From Dyadobacter sp. CY347 (GTDB lineage Bacteria; Bacteroidota; Bacteroidia; Cytophagales; Spirosomataceae), in assembly GCF_021502655.1 (NCBI RefSeq), contig NZ_JAKFFT010000002.1, forward strand, positions 372,001 to 436,000: DNA of 64,000 bases. Direction: 5' to 3'. The notes below the pieces were generated by a model. The model worked only from the letters and a program-made list of their open reading frames with translations. It was not told the DNA's origin and did not search any database. Positions 43,825 to 53,490 of the stretch are shown here, piece by piece (within the stretch, counting starts at the first letter, position 1; every line of letters starts with the position of its first letter). The position numbers were made by a program, and so were the translations under genes.

Positions 43825-44481
43825 TCAGTTCATACGATATAACTCGCTTAATTTTTTCGCAAAGTAATTCCTTTTTTCTGGTTTTTTCAAGATCAATTTT
43901 TGGTAGAGGTCAATTGCCTTCTCAATTTTGCCTTGTCGAACCAAAATTTTTGCAAAAGCTTCGGTCTCAATGCTTCCCGCACCGGACTCTGCCACTCTGC
44001 CACTCACATCTACGGCGACAGGTTCGAGGTTGTTCTCCTGGCGGATTATGCGCGGGTTCTTTTTCATGAAACCCTCAATGATCTGCTGCTGCCTTTTCTG
44101 CTCCTCCGACCTGAGATTGGGGATGACAACCGTTTCCTGCTCCACAATGCTGATCAGGATATCCTCGCCGTTTTGTGGAACCGATTTTTCCTGCGCCTCG
44201 ATCACTTCATCAATGTTGACCGTCGCGTCGTAACGCTCTGTGTCACTTTCGACTAACTGCTGCAATGCAACGCGGCTCAACGCGTAAGCGGCTGCGCGCG
44301 GGCGGGTTTCGTCGAGTTTCTCTGTTCCGGCGATGCTGGACGCTTTTGCCAATAAAGAATAGGAAATCTGGCAGTAAGGAAATGCCTTAATTGTCGCTTC
44401 AAGCGCTTCGATCACCTCCGTGCCTGCTGCGTGCGGATGCCTGACCAGATTGCTGAAAGCTTCCTTTTCAATGATGGACAT
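43825..44481 (-). CDS. Tetratricopeptide-like protein of unknown function
   Basis: The 218-aa protein has no signal peptide. The N-terminal half has helical repeats (LSRVALQQL, EALEATIKAFPY), and the C-terminal part has a TPR-like pair (AKILVRQGKIEKAIDLYQKLILKKPEK). In Bacteroidetes this gene typically lies between lptE and secG. The role is unknown; a link to outer-membrane assembly or secretion is inferred from context only. Confidence 0.7.
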   Translation of the reverse strand: MSIIEKEAFSNLVRHPHAAGTEVIEALEATIKAFPYCQISYSLLAKASSIAGTEKLDETRPRAAAYALSRVALQQLVESDTERYDATVNIDEVIEAQEKSVPQNGEDILISIVEQETVVIPNLRSEEQKRQQQIIEGFMKKNPRIIRQENNLEPVAVDVSGRVAESGAGSIETEAFAKILVRQGKIEKAIDLYQKLILKKPEKRNYFAKKLSELYRMN

Positions 44482-44533
44482 ATTGACCTTAAAATTTGGA
44501 ATAAAAAATGAAGTTATGCAAAAGGATCATTTT

Positions 44534-45046
44534 CTACCAGTCCGCGGCAGATTTATTGAAGATCTGCTGCACCAGATTTTCCCGGATCGTCGGCAAAAGA
44601 CGCGCTTCATTTTGGTTAAGCGTTTGATCCTGAGGGAAGTCGGCATAGTAAGTAAAAGACTGGTCAAAATTCTTCGTTTCGTCTTTTGCATTGGTATAAC
44701 GAACCTGAACGGTGACATTCAAACGGTTCAAACCGGCCTGGTCGTTCGCAGTAGGGGCGGCTGCGAGTACGTCGTAACCTGTGATAGAGCCTTCCAAAAC
44801 CAGGTCACCGCCGCCGGGCTGGCTGAGTAAGCTCGTATTTCGCTGGAAATATTCCTTTAATTCTTCCGTAAGTCTCTGCGGCAGATCCGAAGGTCCACCG
44901 GCCGTTCCCATCGTAAAATTGAGCACGCTGAATGTCTTGATATCAGGCGACAAGTTGGTTCCGGTAAAAGAATAAACGCCGCAGCCCGACATGAAAATGG
45001 AGCAATGCAGGACAAAAAAGAGCGTTAGTAACCTTTTGGTGTTCAT
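44534..45046 (-). CDS. lptE: LptE-family lipoprotein (LPS assembly)
   Basis: The 170-aa outer-membrane lipoprotein would plug LptD and help insert lipopolysaccharide. The signal ends in a lipobox, Cys22 (FMSGC), followed by GVYSF, the family N-terminus of LptE-like proteins. The mature part is mixed alpha/beta with L..RLTEELKEYFQRNT and a strand-rich C-terminal half. The start is set at the ATG at 45046; the ATG at 45058 adds four residues and both are possible. LptD is not in the window. Its position behind the sigma-54 activator and miaB is common in this phylum. Confidence 0.82.
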   Translation of the reverse strand: MNTKRLLTLFFVLHCSIFMSGCGVYSFTGTNLSPDIKTFSVLNFTMGTAGGPSDLPQRLTEELKEYFQRNTSLLSQPGGGDLVLEGSITGYDVLAAAPTANDQAGLNRLNVTVQVRYTNAKDETKNFDQSFTYYADFPQDQTLNQNEARLLPTIRENLVQQIFNKSAADW

Positions 45047-45077
45047 CGAAACGCGCATTGTGGAAACGCTTTTTATT

Positions 45078-46382
45078 CTATTCTTCAATGTCATACTGCT
45101 TAATTTTTCTGTATAACGTCCGTTCCGATATGCCCAATGCACTTGCCGCGTATTTTCGTTTATTATTGTTTTTCCGTAACGCCTTGATGATCATTTCCTT
45201 CTCTTTGTCTTCCAGGGATAAGGATTCTTCCTCGGCCGTTACGTGCATCACGTCTTCAATTTCACTTCTTTCGTCGGAATATCTGTCCAGATCCACCGTG
45301 CGCGAAGGCACAGGTGAGAGCAGGCGTGCGGGTTCGAGGGTAGGCGTGTGGGAATGTGTTGCGGGCTCGGCCGTGTTCAGTGAGCTGAAAAGCTCCTGGT
45401 GATCTTTCAGGATTTCGCCTCCGTATTTTTCATTTTCCAAAACATTACGGACCAGCTTTTTAAGCTCCGTCATGTCCCGGCGCATATCGAACAGCACCTT
45501 ATAAAGCAATTCCCGCTCGGAAAACGAACTGCCGGCCGGATCTTCGCCGGAACGTAAAGTGATCAGCGCCTTTCTGCCCGCAGGTTGAACGGGGTTCAGG
45601 TAATTGTTTAATGTCTCACGCGAAATTGGCAGTTCTTTATCCGTTTCCAGGATCGTGATCTGCTCGGCAATGTTTTTAAGCTGACGAATGTTTCCGGGAA
45701 AAGCATATTGCATCAGCAAAGCACGAGCTTCTGAATCCAATCGCACTGGTTTTGTCCTGTATCTTTCAGAAAAATCATTGGTAAACTTCCTGAAAAGCAG
45801 CAAGATATCTTCCTCGCGATCCCGCAACGGCGGAACATAAATGGGCACGGTATTCAGACGATAGTAAAGGTCTTCGCGGAATTTACCATTGTTCACAGCA
45901 TCCAGCAAATTCACATTAGTCGCCGCTACAACACGCACATTGGTTTTCAGGACTTTGGAAGAACCTACGCGGATATATTCGCCATTCTCCAAAACACGTA
46001 AAAGCCTTGCCTGCGTTCCCAGTGGCATTTCTCCGACTTCATCCAGGAAAATCGTTCCTGTATTGGTTGTTTCAAAATATCCTTTTCTTGAATCCAATGC
46101 ACCTGTAAACGCACCCTTTTCATGCCCGAAAAGCTCCGAATCAATGGTCCCTTCCGGAATTGCACCGCAGTTAATAGCGATAAACGGCCCGTGTTTGCGT
46201 GAGCTCAGGCTGTGTATAATTTTGGAAAAAGACTCTTTTCCGCTGCCGCTCTCGCCGGTTATGAGCACGGTAAGGTCGGTGGCAGCAACCTGCACAGCGA
46301 CGTTGATCGCGTGGTTCAGCCCCGGCGACGTGCCGATAATTCCAAAACGGTTCTTTATTGCTTGTATTTCAGCTGGATTCAT
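45078..46382 (-). CDS. Receiver-less sigma-54 activator (AAA+-Fis)
   Basis: The 434-aa protein starts directly with the AAA+ domain: Walker A GESGSGKE (43-50), the sigma-54 contact loop GAFTGA (90-95) and Walker B IFLDEV (111-116). A second region III follows ([10 protein letters not shown]) with the arginine fingers. A linker of about 100 residues (about 280-380), rich in acidic and polar residues, separates it from a Fis-type helix-turn-helix at about 395-434. There is no receiver or sensor domain, so control must come from another protein, the linker or protein level. It overlaps miaB by 4 bp (ATGA), so both are translated together. Confidence 0.93.
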   Translation of the reverse strand: MNPAEIQAIKNRFGIIGTSPGLNHAINVAVQVAATDLTVLITGESGSGKESFSKIIHSLSSRKHGPFIAINCGAIPEGTIDSELFGHEKGAFTGALDSRKGYFETTNTGTIFLDEVGEMPLGTQARLLRVLENGEYIRVGSSKVLKTNVRVVAATNVNLLDAVNNGKFREDLYYRLNTVPIYVPPLRDREEDILLLFRKFTNDFSERYRTKPVRLDSEARALLMQYAFPGNIRQLKNIAEQITILETDKELPISRETLNNYLNPVQPAGRKALITLRSGEDPAGSSFSERELLYKVLFDMRRDMTELKKLVRNVLENEKYGGEILKDHQELFSSLNTAEPATHSHTPTLEPARLLSPVPSRTVDLDRYSDERSEIEDVMHVTAEEESLSLEDKEKEMIIKALRKNNNKRKYAASALGISERTLYRKIKQYDIEE

Positions 46383-47863
46383 GAAACGGGTACTTTTTCA
46401 ACCGCATAACCGCGAAGCGTCGCAGCGGTTGTGTCTGTAATTAAAACGTCGACATAATCGCCCACTTTGAAATTTTCGCGGGGGAATATGACTCTTTTGT
46501 TCTGGTCACTGCGTCCTGTAAAATCGTCCACAGACCTTTTAGAAGTGTTTTCAACCAACACTTTTTGCACTGTGCCGATCAGTTTCTGATTGCGTTCGAG
46601 GGAAATTCTTTGTTGTATATCAATGATTTCTGCAAGGCGACGCTGCTTAATGTCGGCCGGAATGTCGTCCGGATATTTCTTGGCTGCAAGCGTTCCGGGA
46701 CGTTCGGAATAAGCGAACATATAGCCGAAATCAAAACGCACATATTCGAGCAATGACAGCGAATCCAAATGTTCTTCCTCGGTTTCACTGCAAAATCCTG
46801 CGATCATATCGTGGGAAATCGCACAATCATCACCCAAAATCCTGCGGATGCTGTCAATTCGTTCAAGATACCAGTCACGGTCATAAGTCCGGTTCATCAT
46901 TTCCAGCACGCGGCTGTTGCCATGCTGGGCCGGTAAGTGAATGTATTTGCAAATGTTATCGTACTTTTTAATGGTATAAAGCACTTCATCCGTAATGTCT
47001 TTGGGATGCGAAGTGCTGAACCTTACCCGCAATTCCGGGCTGATCTGCGCGACCATTTCGAGCAGCTGCGCAAAGTTCACTTGTGTCTGCAATGCACCAT
47101 TTTCGACATTTGTGGAAATTCCAGTGACGCTATTAGGTCCCTGCCATTTATAGCTGTCCACATTCTGGCCAAGCAGCGTAACTTCTTTATAACCATCATT
47201 GAACAGATCCTGTGCTTCCTTCAAAATCGAGAAAGGATCACGACTGCGCTCGCGGCCACGAGTCATAGGCACTACACAAAAGCTGCACATATTGTCACAG
47301 CCGCGCATGATGGAAACCAATGCAGTAACACCGTTGGAATTCAAACGGATAGGTGAAATGTCCGCGTAAGTTTCTTCTCTTGATAAAAACACATTGACGG
47401 CTTTCTGACCTGTTTCCGCTTCTTCCACCAAACGTGGCAGATCGCGGTAAGCGTCCGGGCCGGTGACAATGTCGACCATTTTTTCTTCATCCAGCAACTT
47501 CGCCTTCAAGCGTTCTGCCATACAGCCCAAAACCCCTATTAAGGTGCCTGGTTTTTTCTTTTTTATGACATTAAGCTGCCTTAACCTCGTCCTGACGCGT
47601 TGTTCAGCATTATCTCTGATGGCGCAGGTATTTAAAAATATCAAATCCGCATTTTCAACATCGGAAGTGGTGGCAAAACCGGCTTCACGCATGACAGACG
47701 CTACGATTTCGCTATCTGCAAAATTCATCTGGCATCCGTAACTTTCTATAAAAAGCCTTTTTTTATTTAATGCTGGCTCGTTTTCTGAAATACGGACGGT
47801 TTCACAGGCAACTTTGTCCTCCGCAGTCAATATTTTCAAAGTCTCCGCAATCCTATGTTCCAT
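46379..47863 (-). CDS. miaB: tRNA-2-methylthio-N6-dimethylallyladenosine synthase
   Basis: The 494-aa radical-SAM enzyme adds the 2-methylthio group to i6A37 in tRNA. N-terminal domain iron-sulfur cysteines are Cys44, Cys80 and Cys114 (YGCQMN, NTCAIR, GCMAE). The radical-SAM triplet is Cys189, Cys193 and Cys196 (CDNMCSFC). A TRAM domain is at the C-terminus (about 430-494). The protein begins with about 35 extra residues before [12 protein letters not shown]. It heads the operon miaB, sigma-54 activator, lptE, TPR-like, secG. A promoter-like box is upstream. Confidence 0.96.
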   Translation of the reverse strand: MEHRIAETLKILTAEDKVACETVRISENEPALNKKRLFIESYGCQMNFADSEIVASVMREAGFATTSDVENADLIFLNTCAIRDNAEQRVRTRLRQLNVIKKKKPGTLIGVLGCMAERLKAKLLDEEKMVDIVTGPDAYRDLPRLVEEAETGQKAVNVFLSREETYADISPIRLNSNGVTALVSIMRGCDNMCSFCVVPMTRGRERSRDPFSILKEAQDLFNDGYKEVTLLGQNVDSYKWQGPNSVTGISTNVENGALQTQVNFAQLLEMVAQISPELRVRFSTSHPKDITDEVLYTIKKYDNICKYIHLPAQHGNSRVLEMMNRTYDRDWYLERIDSIRRILGDDCAISHDMIAGFCSETEEEHLDSLSLLEYVRFDFGYMFAYSERPGTLAAKKYPDDIPADIKQRRLAEIIDIQQRISLERNQKLIGTVQKVLVENTSKRSVDDFTGRSDQNKRVIFPRENFKVGDYVDVLITDTTAATLRGYAVEKVPVS

Positions 47864-47935
47864 GGAAGGTATTTTAATGCATATAAATTGAAAAACCTGT
47901 CTGCAACAGATGGTTTAATCCAGGTTTCACAAACA

Positions 47936-47969
47936 CAAATATAGAAAGAATTCGCTAAAAACTGACAAA
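47936..47969 (-). promoter_or_regulatory. Candidate Bacteroidetes-type promoter for the miaB-secG operon
   Basis: On the minus strand a full -7 box TATATTTG (47936-47943) has a TTTG -33 element (47966-47969) 22 bp upstream, close to the usual 19-21 bp. It would give a leader of about 65 nt for miaB. Confidence 0.5.
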
Positions 47970-48000
47970 CTGTCATACAGCGAAAGAGGAAGGCACAAGA

Positions 48001-50496
48001 TCAGAACGGATAGCCAACGCCCAGGTTAATGTTCAGGAAATTCGACTGGGTCCGGTTAAAAAGTCGGTTAAATTCGAGCTCATGCAAGACAAATCGCTGC
48101 AATGCAGGATCATAGACCTTGATCCCGAAATCGAAACGAAGTATAAAAAATGAAAGGTCATAGCGGATACCAAAACCGGTTCCGACGGCTATGTCGCGTA
48201 AAAGTTTATCAGGCTCAAACTTCTGCGAGTCCGTTGCAGTATTTCCCAGATTCCAGACATTGCCTGCATCTATAAATAAAGCGTAGTTAATGTCTCCGAA
48301 AAATTTAGCCAGAAAACCCCTCCATTCCAGATTTCCTTCCAAAAGCAGTTCGCCCGGAGATTCAATGGTCAGGCCAGTTGCAGTTCTCTTGGGTTCCGAA
48401 CGTCCTGGTCCTAAGCGGCGTGGCAGCCAGGCGCGAAGGCTGTTTGAGCCGCCGGCAAAGAAATACTTTTCATATGGCGGGACTTTGTTGTCTCCATAAC
48501 TGTAAATCGCGCCAGTATTTACCCTTGCCACGAATGCGGAACGCCTTCCTGCCGGCCAGTAACGGCGGTAATCAGCATTCCAGCGGATGTATTTATAAAA
48601 TTGCAGACTGTCTTTGCTGTTCTTGCTGTCGCCAAAAACCCCTCTGATTAATTTTTTCTGATTTGGAAAAATGTTCAAAGACGTTCCCCCTGATTCCAAA
48701 GCCACCCGGAAATAATGTGCCTTCTTTTGCGGGCCCATTAATGCATTGGTATTGTAGGTAAAATTGAAATTAATGTCTGATACAAATGACCTTAAAAAGC
48801 TGTTATAGAGATTATTCCCCTGACTTTTAAGTGTATCCAGCAAATCCTGAAAGTCCTTGCGGGTATTTTGGGTGTTCAGAATGTTAAGGTCAACGAGCGA
48901 TAAGTTGAACAATGTTTTATTCGTTGGCTGCCATGAATATGTTGTCGCAATTTTGACATTCGTCCGCGTGTATTCCGGCCTGTTCACATAATTATAACCT
49001 AATCCAACCTGCGTACGTGGGTTATAGCTGGCAGTTTGCTTTTGCAGCAGATTTGCGGGCGTTAGTAACCTCGGGAAAGTGAGGGAAGTGTTCAGGCCAA
49101 TTTCTTCACTGCGATAAATGGAACTGTTGCCCAAAAACCCTGGAACGAGCTCAATCCCGCCGCGCAGGTTGGCCTCAAAATTCTCCAACCCGTTAAACAC
49201 ATTGCGGATCTTGTAAGAAAGATTGGCAAATGGTCCCGGCGCGCCTTGAAGCTGGATCACATTCAAACCAATATCCGTTGAAATCTGGTATTTTTCCAGC
49301 GGGATCACCTTGAAATAACTATTAATCCCATGTCCCGTTGAATCCAGGGTGTAAGTGTAATTGACAAACCTGAACTGATCGGTCAGAGAGAGCTGCTGCT
49401 GCGTGTCCCGCTCTTTTTGCTGACTGTAAATTGCGCCGGGCCGGACCTGGATTTTACTATCTAAAATTCTGGTAGCGAACCTTTTGTCCGAAAATGTATA
49501 ATGAATCCCGCGAAAATTAACTGTGTCTTTTTTCACATAAAGTGAATCCGCTGAGCCGGCCGGTGGCAGCACTTCAAAGTGCACCGAATTGATTTTATAG
49601 CGATCTCCATTCTTGATCGTTGCCGGCATATCGACCCGAACTTTCACATCCACAGACTTAAAAAAGCTGTCAGTAGGCACATTGGTAATGGTGTCATTAA
49701 TTAAATAAGAAATATTCTGACGCGAAAAACCGAGATAACCCTGGTTCCGGAGCAATGTTTCGATCCTGATCCGTTCTTCTTCAAATGAATCCCCATCATA
49801 GCGCTTTTTGGGAAGCAGTGCCGGATTTTTATTATTTGAATTAATAATGCTGTCCGCCATATTGTTACGCACCTGATATTCAATGTCGCGGATCATTGTT
49901 GGGCGTTTTTCCGCGACATAGTAATTCACCCTGATCCTGTTGAATGTCGTATCCGTAGAATGGCTAACGGCGGCTTCAAAAAAACCATTGTTATAAAGAT
50001 ATTTCTGCATTTTTTCAGCATTCTGGACAACCTCGCCCGGAATGAAATACACGGGCGCTTCTCCCAAAACCCGCATCCAGAAATTTCCCTCATCCACTCG
50101 CGTCTGCGCTTTTTCGAGCTTTTTGGCATAACGCCGCTGAATCTTTTCGAGCTTGCGCGGAGAATTTTCGTTTAAGCGGGATTCATTTTGATATTTTTGT
50201 GTGATTTCAATTACTTTCCGCTGTTTTTCCTCGCGGTTGTAAAACAGCTCACCAAAGCGGTAAAGGCCAACGTAGGGGAAAAAAGGCAAGCCCAGAAGGC
50301 GTCTGTTGGGTTTTTGCGGAATTAATGCTTCGAGTTCGGAGTCGTTGATGACCTGGTTTCCTTTAATGGAAGAGTTGCCAAGATAATAGCTCTTGGATTG
50401 GGAGTCGGGGCGGCGTGCGCAAGACGATAACCCTACAAAAATCAGGAAGAAATACCAGCTATATGTAATCTTAGAATTGATATTCAATGCTGTCAA
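48001..50496 (-). CDS. tamL: TamL-type Omp85 outer-membrane lipoprotein
   Basis: The 831-aa protein has a signal with a lipobox, Cys26 (GLSSC), three or so POTRA-like domains (about 40-400) and a C-terminal 16-stranded beta-barrel (about 430-831). The Omp85 loop-6-like motif (GGSNSLRAW) is near 690 and the last strand ends in VGYPF. In Bacteroidetes the lipidated TamA homologue (TamL) pairs with TamB in outer-membrane biogenesis; no tamB is in the window. The first codon is TTG; another TTG lies three codons on. It overlaps the start of the divergent methyltransferase gene by 10 bp. Confidence 0.88.
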   Translation of the reverse strand: MTALNINSKITYSWYFFLIFVGLSSCARRPDSQSKSYYLGNSSIKGNQVINDSELEALIPQKPNRRLLGLPFFPYVGLYRFGELFYNREEKQRKVIEITQKYQNESRLNENSPRKLEKIQRRYAKKLEKAQTRVDEGNFWMRVLGEAPVYFIPGEVVQNAEKMQKYLYNNGFFEAAVSHSTDTTFNRIRVNYYVAEKRPTMIRDIEYQVRNNMADSIINSNNKNPALLPKKRYDGDSFEEERIRIETLLRNQGYLGFSRQNISYLINDTITNVPTDSFFKSVDVKVRVDMPATIKNGDRYKINSVHFEVLPPAGSADSLYVKKDTVNFRGIHYTFSDKRFATRILDSKIQVRPGAIYSQQKERDTQQQLSLTDQFRFVNYTYTLDSTGHGINSYFKVIPLEKYQISTDIGLNVIQLQGAPGPFANLSYKIRNVFNGLENFEANLRGGIELVPGFLGNSSIYRSEEIGLNTSLTFPRLLTPANLLQKQTASYNPRTQVGLGYNYVNRPEYTRTNVKIATTYSWQPTNKTLFNLSLVDLNILNTQNTRKDFQDLLDTLKSQGNNLYNSFLRSFVSDINFNFTYNTNALMGPQKKAHYFRVALESGGTSLNIFPNQKKLIRGVFGDSKNSKDSLQFYKYIRWNADYRRYWPAGRRSAFVARVNTGAIYSYGDNKVPPYEKYFFAGGSNSLRAWLPRRLGPGRSEPKRTATGLTIESPGELLLEGNLEWRGFLAKFFGDINYALFIDAGNVWNLGNTATDSQKFEPDKLLRDIAVGTGFGIRYDLSFFILRFDFGIKVYDPALQRFVLHELEFNRLFNRTQSNFLNINLGVGYPF

Positions 50497-51251
50497 AAAA
50501 TCGTATAAAGTATATTAACTCGCTTAAAATCAAAAAGTACCGGCAACTTCACCAGTCTTTCATTGTGGAAGGGGCCAAGAGTGTGCTGGAATTGCTCGAT
50601 TCTGATTTTACCATTGAGTTTGTGTTAACAACACAGGAATTTGAACAAAAATACGCAAGTATTTTAAGCAGGCATAACACAATTACAGAAACCGTAACCT
50701 TGCAGGAATTGGAAGGACTGGGTTCTTTTCAAACCAATGATTCCTGCCTGGCTGTTGTTAAAACGAAGCAGAATGATTTTTTGTCTCCTGACAAATCAGA
50801 ATATGTGCTCGTTCTGGACGACGTTCGCGACCCGGGAAATCTGGGTTCAATTATCAGGATTGCCGATTGGTATGGCATCAAAAAGATCATTTGTTCCAAT
50901 GATACGACAGATGTTTATAATCCGAAAGTGATTGCCGCCAGCAAAGGATCATTTACCAGAGTAAGCCTGTTTTACACAAATTTAACTTCCTACATAACGG
51001 AGAACGCTGCTGATAAGCCTGTTATAGGCGCTTTTTTGGGCGGAGAATCACTTTATGATTTCAAGTTTTCGCCAGCAGGCGGCTACATTGTAATGGGCAA
51101 CGAGTCCAATGGGATCGGGAATGCAGTTGAAAAGTTCGTGACCAATAAGATCACAATTCCCAGGGTAGGAGAGGCCGAATCGTTGAATGTAGGCATTGCT
51201 ACGGCGATAATGCTCGATAACCTCAGGCGGCAGATTAATATTCCGGCTTGA
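50487..51251 (+). CDS. TrmH/SpoU-family RNA 2'-O-methyltransferase
   Basis: The 254-aa SPOUT enzyme uses S-adenosylmethionine to methylate ribose 2'-OH in tRNA or 23S rRNA. An N-terminal RNA-binding domain (about 1-100) precedes the knotted catalytic domain. Motif 1 is LDDVRDPGNLGSIIRIA (about 112-128), motif 2 GNESNGIG (about 209-216) and motif 3 IPRVGEAESLNVGIATAI (about 228-245). RNA target not assigned. The first 10 bases overlap the tamL start on the other strand. Confidence 0.9.
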   Translation: MLSKNRIKYINSLKIKKYRQLHQSFIVEGAKSVLELLDSDFTIEFVLTTQEFEQKYASILSRHNTITETVTLQELEGLGSFQTNDSCLAVVKTKQNDFLSPDKSEYVLVLDDVRDPGNLGSIIRIADWYGIKKIICSNDTTDVYNPKVIAASKGSFTRVSLFYTNLTSYITENAADKPVIGAFLGGESLYDFKFSPAGGYIVMGNESNGIGNAVEKFVTNKITIPRVGEAESLNVGIATAIMLDNLRRQINIPA

Positions 51252-51286
51252 ATTTCGACATGAATGTTGCCACTCAATGCTACTTT

Positions 51287-52075
51287 TTATTCGTGTGCAG
51301 CTTTGTGTGAAAGCGCGTCAGCGTAATCTTTCCCCAAATATTTATCGATAAAATAATGCGCTACGTAAAGAAGGGGCGTGAGCAGGATCGCAACTAATCC
51401 TTTGTATAAATAATTGATCGTGCCGACAGAGAAAACCTGGTTCAGGTCCCAATTTCCGAAAACGTAAAAAGCAATGGTGATCACGACAAAACTGTCTATC
51501 AGCTGAGAAAACATCGTCGAGCCAGTTGCGCGGAGCCAGATAAACCGGCTTCCCGTTTTCCTTCTTAACCATGAAAAAACAGCCACATCTAGCAACTGGC
51601 CTAATAAAAACGCTACGATCGAGCCGATCATTATGCCTAATCCCTGATTGAATATTTTTGAAAATGCATCATTGATGTTAAACACATTGCCGGCTTTGTC
51701 GGTGTTGTTGATGTCCAGCCAAAATTGAGCTGGCGGCAATAATGTGGCTATAAGAATTGTGATAAAAGTGTAGGCAATAAAGCAGGCTGTCAGAAACGAA
51801 ATGCGTTTTACGCCTTTTCTGCCGAAATATTCATTGATAATATCAGAAGTGATAAACACGATCGGCCAGTTAATAACACCAGCCGTCATATTGAAGTCGA
51901 GGCGCTGACCGGCTATGAGCAGTTGCGCGGGCGGGATCCCGAGCAATGTTTCCACCGAAAATATTTTACCGCCAATGATCTCGGCGATCAATGCATTGGT
52001 TAAAAATATCCCGCAAAGCAGCAAGAACAAACGCTGCCGCTTTGCCTCCTGGACACTGGTATTTTCAATGGTCAT
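51287..52075 (-). CDS. YhhQ-type (VUT family) queuosine-precursor transporter
   Basis: The 262-aa inner-membrane protein has about six hydrophobic helices and the family's loop NWPIVFITSDIINEYFGRKG (about 69-88). Later parts (LGQLLDVAVFSWLRR, STMFSQLIDSFVV) also match. YhhQ imports preQ0/preQ1 for queuosine synthesis. No queuosine biosynthesis gene is in the window; miaB nearby is a separate tRNA modifier. It starts 48 bp from the aminotransferase stop, in the same direction, so co-transcription is possible. Confidence 0.86.
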   Translation of the reverse strand: MTIENTSVQEAKRQRLFLLLCGIFLTNALIAEIIGGKIFSVETLLGIPPAQLLIAGQRLDFNMTAGVINWPIVFITSDIINEYFGRKGVKRISFLTACFIAYTFITILIATLLPPAQFWLDINNTDKAGNVFNINDAFSKIFNQGLGIMIGSIVAFLLGQLLDVAVFSWLRRKTGSRFIWLRATGSTMFSQLIDSFVVITIAFYVFGNWDLNQVFSVGTINYLYKGLVAILLTPLLYVAHYFIDKYLGKDYADALSHKAAHE

Positions 52076-52123
52076 TTATCTGGACAATAACTGCTGATAG
52101 GGATCGGTTAATGGTCTGCTTAC

Positions 52124-53368
52124 TCAGGCGATTACATCTTCCACGGTCCGGGTAGACAAAATCCGATGGTTTTCAAGGAAAAACTCAATCTTATCCATCG
52201 CCTGGTTCAGTTCGTCGATTGTTGGTAAAAACACAATCCGGAAATGGTCGTCGCTGATGTAATTGAAACCGGTTCCCGCCACCACGAGCACTTTCTGGTC
52301 GCTTAGCAGGTCGTAAACGAATTGCTCGTCTGTTTTTAGGCCAAACTTTTTAAGATCGATTTTTGGAAAAACATATAATGAACCTTTCGGTTTCACACAA
52401 GTTATGCCTGGAATCGAAGTAAGGCGGTCGTAGACCAGGTTCATTTGTTTGTGCAGCCTACCCGTTGGAACAACCAATTCCTTAATGCTTTGGTAACCTC
52501 CTAATGCAGTCTGAATGGCATATTGTGTAGGCACGTTGGCGCAAAGTCGCATGCTCGCCAGCAGCAAAATCCCTTCAAGATAGGACTTGGCTTTTTGCTT
52601 TGCACCGCTCATGACCATCCATCCGCCACGGAAACCTGCCGATCGGTAATTCTTCGACAGTCCGCCATAACTTACACAAAGCGTGTCGGTCACGAATGTG
52701 CCCATCGGGTAATGTACGGCTCCGTCGTAAAGGATCTTGTCATAAATTTCATCGGAAAAAATGATCAGACCGTGTTCTTCTGCAATTTTGGCAATGCGTA
52801 TTAACACATCCTTTTCGTAAACAGCGCCGGTAGGGTTGTTCGGATTAATGAGGACAATGCCTTTGGTTTTTGAAGTGATTTTCTTTTCAAGATCGTCGAG
52901 GTGCGGGTTCCAGTCTGCCTCTTCATCACATACGTAATGCACTGGGGTGCCCCCGCTTAATGCGATGGCCGCTGTCCAAAGCGGATAATCCGGCGATGGA
53001 ACGAGCACTTCGTCCCCCGGATTCAGCAGCGCCTGCATAGAAAGCAGAATAAGCTCGCTGACACCATTGCCGATAAAAATATCATTTATTTCAACATCCT
53101 GAATCCCAATAGTTTGGGTATAATGCATAACTGCCTTTCTGGCCGCAAATAATCCTCTGGAATCTGAATAGCCCTGCGCATTGCGGAGATTCATGATGAT
53201 ATCGTGGACAATCTCATCCGGAGAGTCAAATCCGAATGGGGCTGGATTGCCGATGTTCAGGTTATGGATTTTATAACCCAGGCTTTCCAGTTCCAATGCT
53301 TTTTGATACGTAGCGCCACGAATCTCATATTTAAGATTATTCAGGCGCTGGCTTTTTAAAAATTCCAT
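52124..53368 (-). CDS. alaA: AlaA-type PLP-dependent aminotransferase
   Basis: The 414-aa class I/II fold-type I transaminase resembles alanine aminotransferase AlaA (pyruvate/glutamate specific). The PLP-binding Lys239 is in GGLSKNYRSAG. The PNNPTGA loop (about 176-182), the DEIYDKI strand and the C-terminal FRIVFLP arginine region are all typical. A TAACTTTG box at 53392-53399 (minus strand) fits a -7 element about 25 bp upstream of the ATG. The gene is closed on its 5' side by the terminator of the SusCD unit. Confidence 0.9.
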   Translation of the reverse strand: MEFLKSQRLNNLKYEIRGATYQKALELESLGYKIHNLNIGNPAPFGFDSPDEIVHDIIMNLRNAQGYSDSRGLFAARKAVMHYTQTIGIQDVEINDIFIGNGVSELILLSMQALLNPGDEVLVPSPDYPLWTAAIALSGGTPVHYVCDEEADWNPHLDDLEKKITSKTKGIVLINPNNPTGAVYEKDVLIRIAKIAEEHGLIIFSDEIYDKILYDGAVHYPMGTFVTDTLCVSYGGLSKNYRSAGFRGGWMVMSGAKQKAKSYLEGILLLASMRLCANVPTQYAIQTALGGYQSIKELVVPTGRLHKQMNLVYDRLTSIPGITCVKPKGSLYVFPKIDLKKFGLKTDEQFVYDLLSDQKVLVVAGTGFNYISDDHFRIVFLPTIDELNQAMDKIEFFLENHRILSTRTVEDVIA

Positions 53369-53391
53369 GGATTTCAGATAGGATAACCACC

Positions 53392-53399
53392 AAAGTTAA
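53392..53399 (-). promoter_or_regulatory. Possible -7 box (TAACTTTG) of the aminotransferase gene
   Basis: Full match to TAnnTTTG, placed about 24-31 bp upstream of the ATG at 53368. No clear -33 TTG; the region upstream is an A-rich run and the terminator at 53418. Confidence 0.3.
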
Positions 53400-53417
53400 A
53401 AAAAACGGTTGTAAAAA

Positions 53418-53450
53418 AAATTAGCTGGCCCGAGACAGACCAGCTAATTT
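53418..53450 (-). terminator. Terminator ending the first SusCD transcript
   Basis: An 11-bp perfect stem AAATTAGCTGG / CCAGCTAATTT with an 11-nt loop. On the minus strand it is followed by a T-run. It lies 40 bp after the stop of the BT_3987-like lipoprotein gene. Confidence 0.88.
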
Positions 53451-53490
53451 CAAACTATTACGTAATAAGGAAGTGCATTGTCTTCAATTC

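Noticed and set aside
52076..52123. preQ1 riboswitch before the YhhQ-type transporter
   Set aside because: Only 48 bp separate the genes and no pseudoknot-like C-rich/A-rich pattern is seen.
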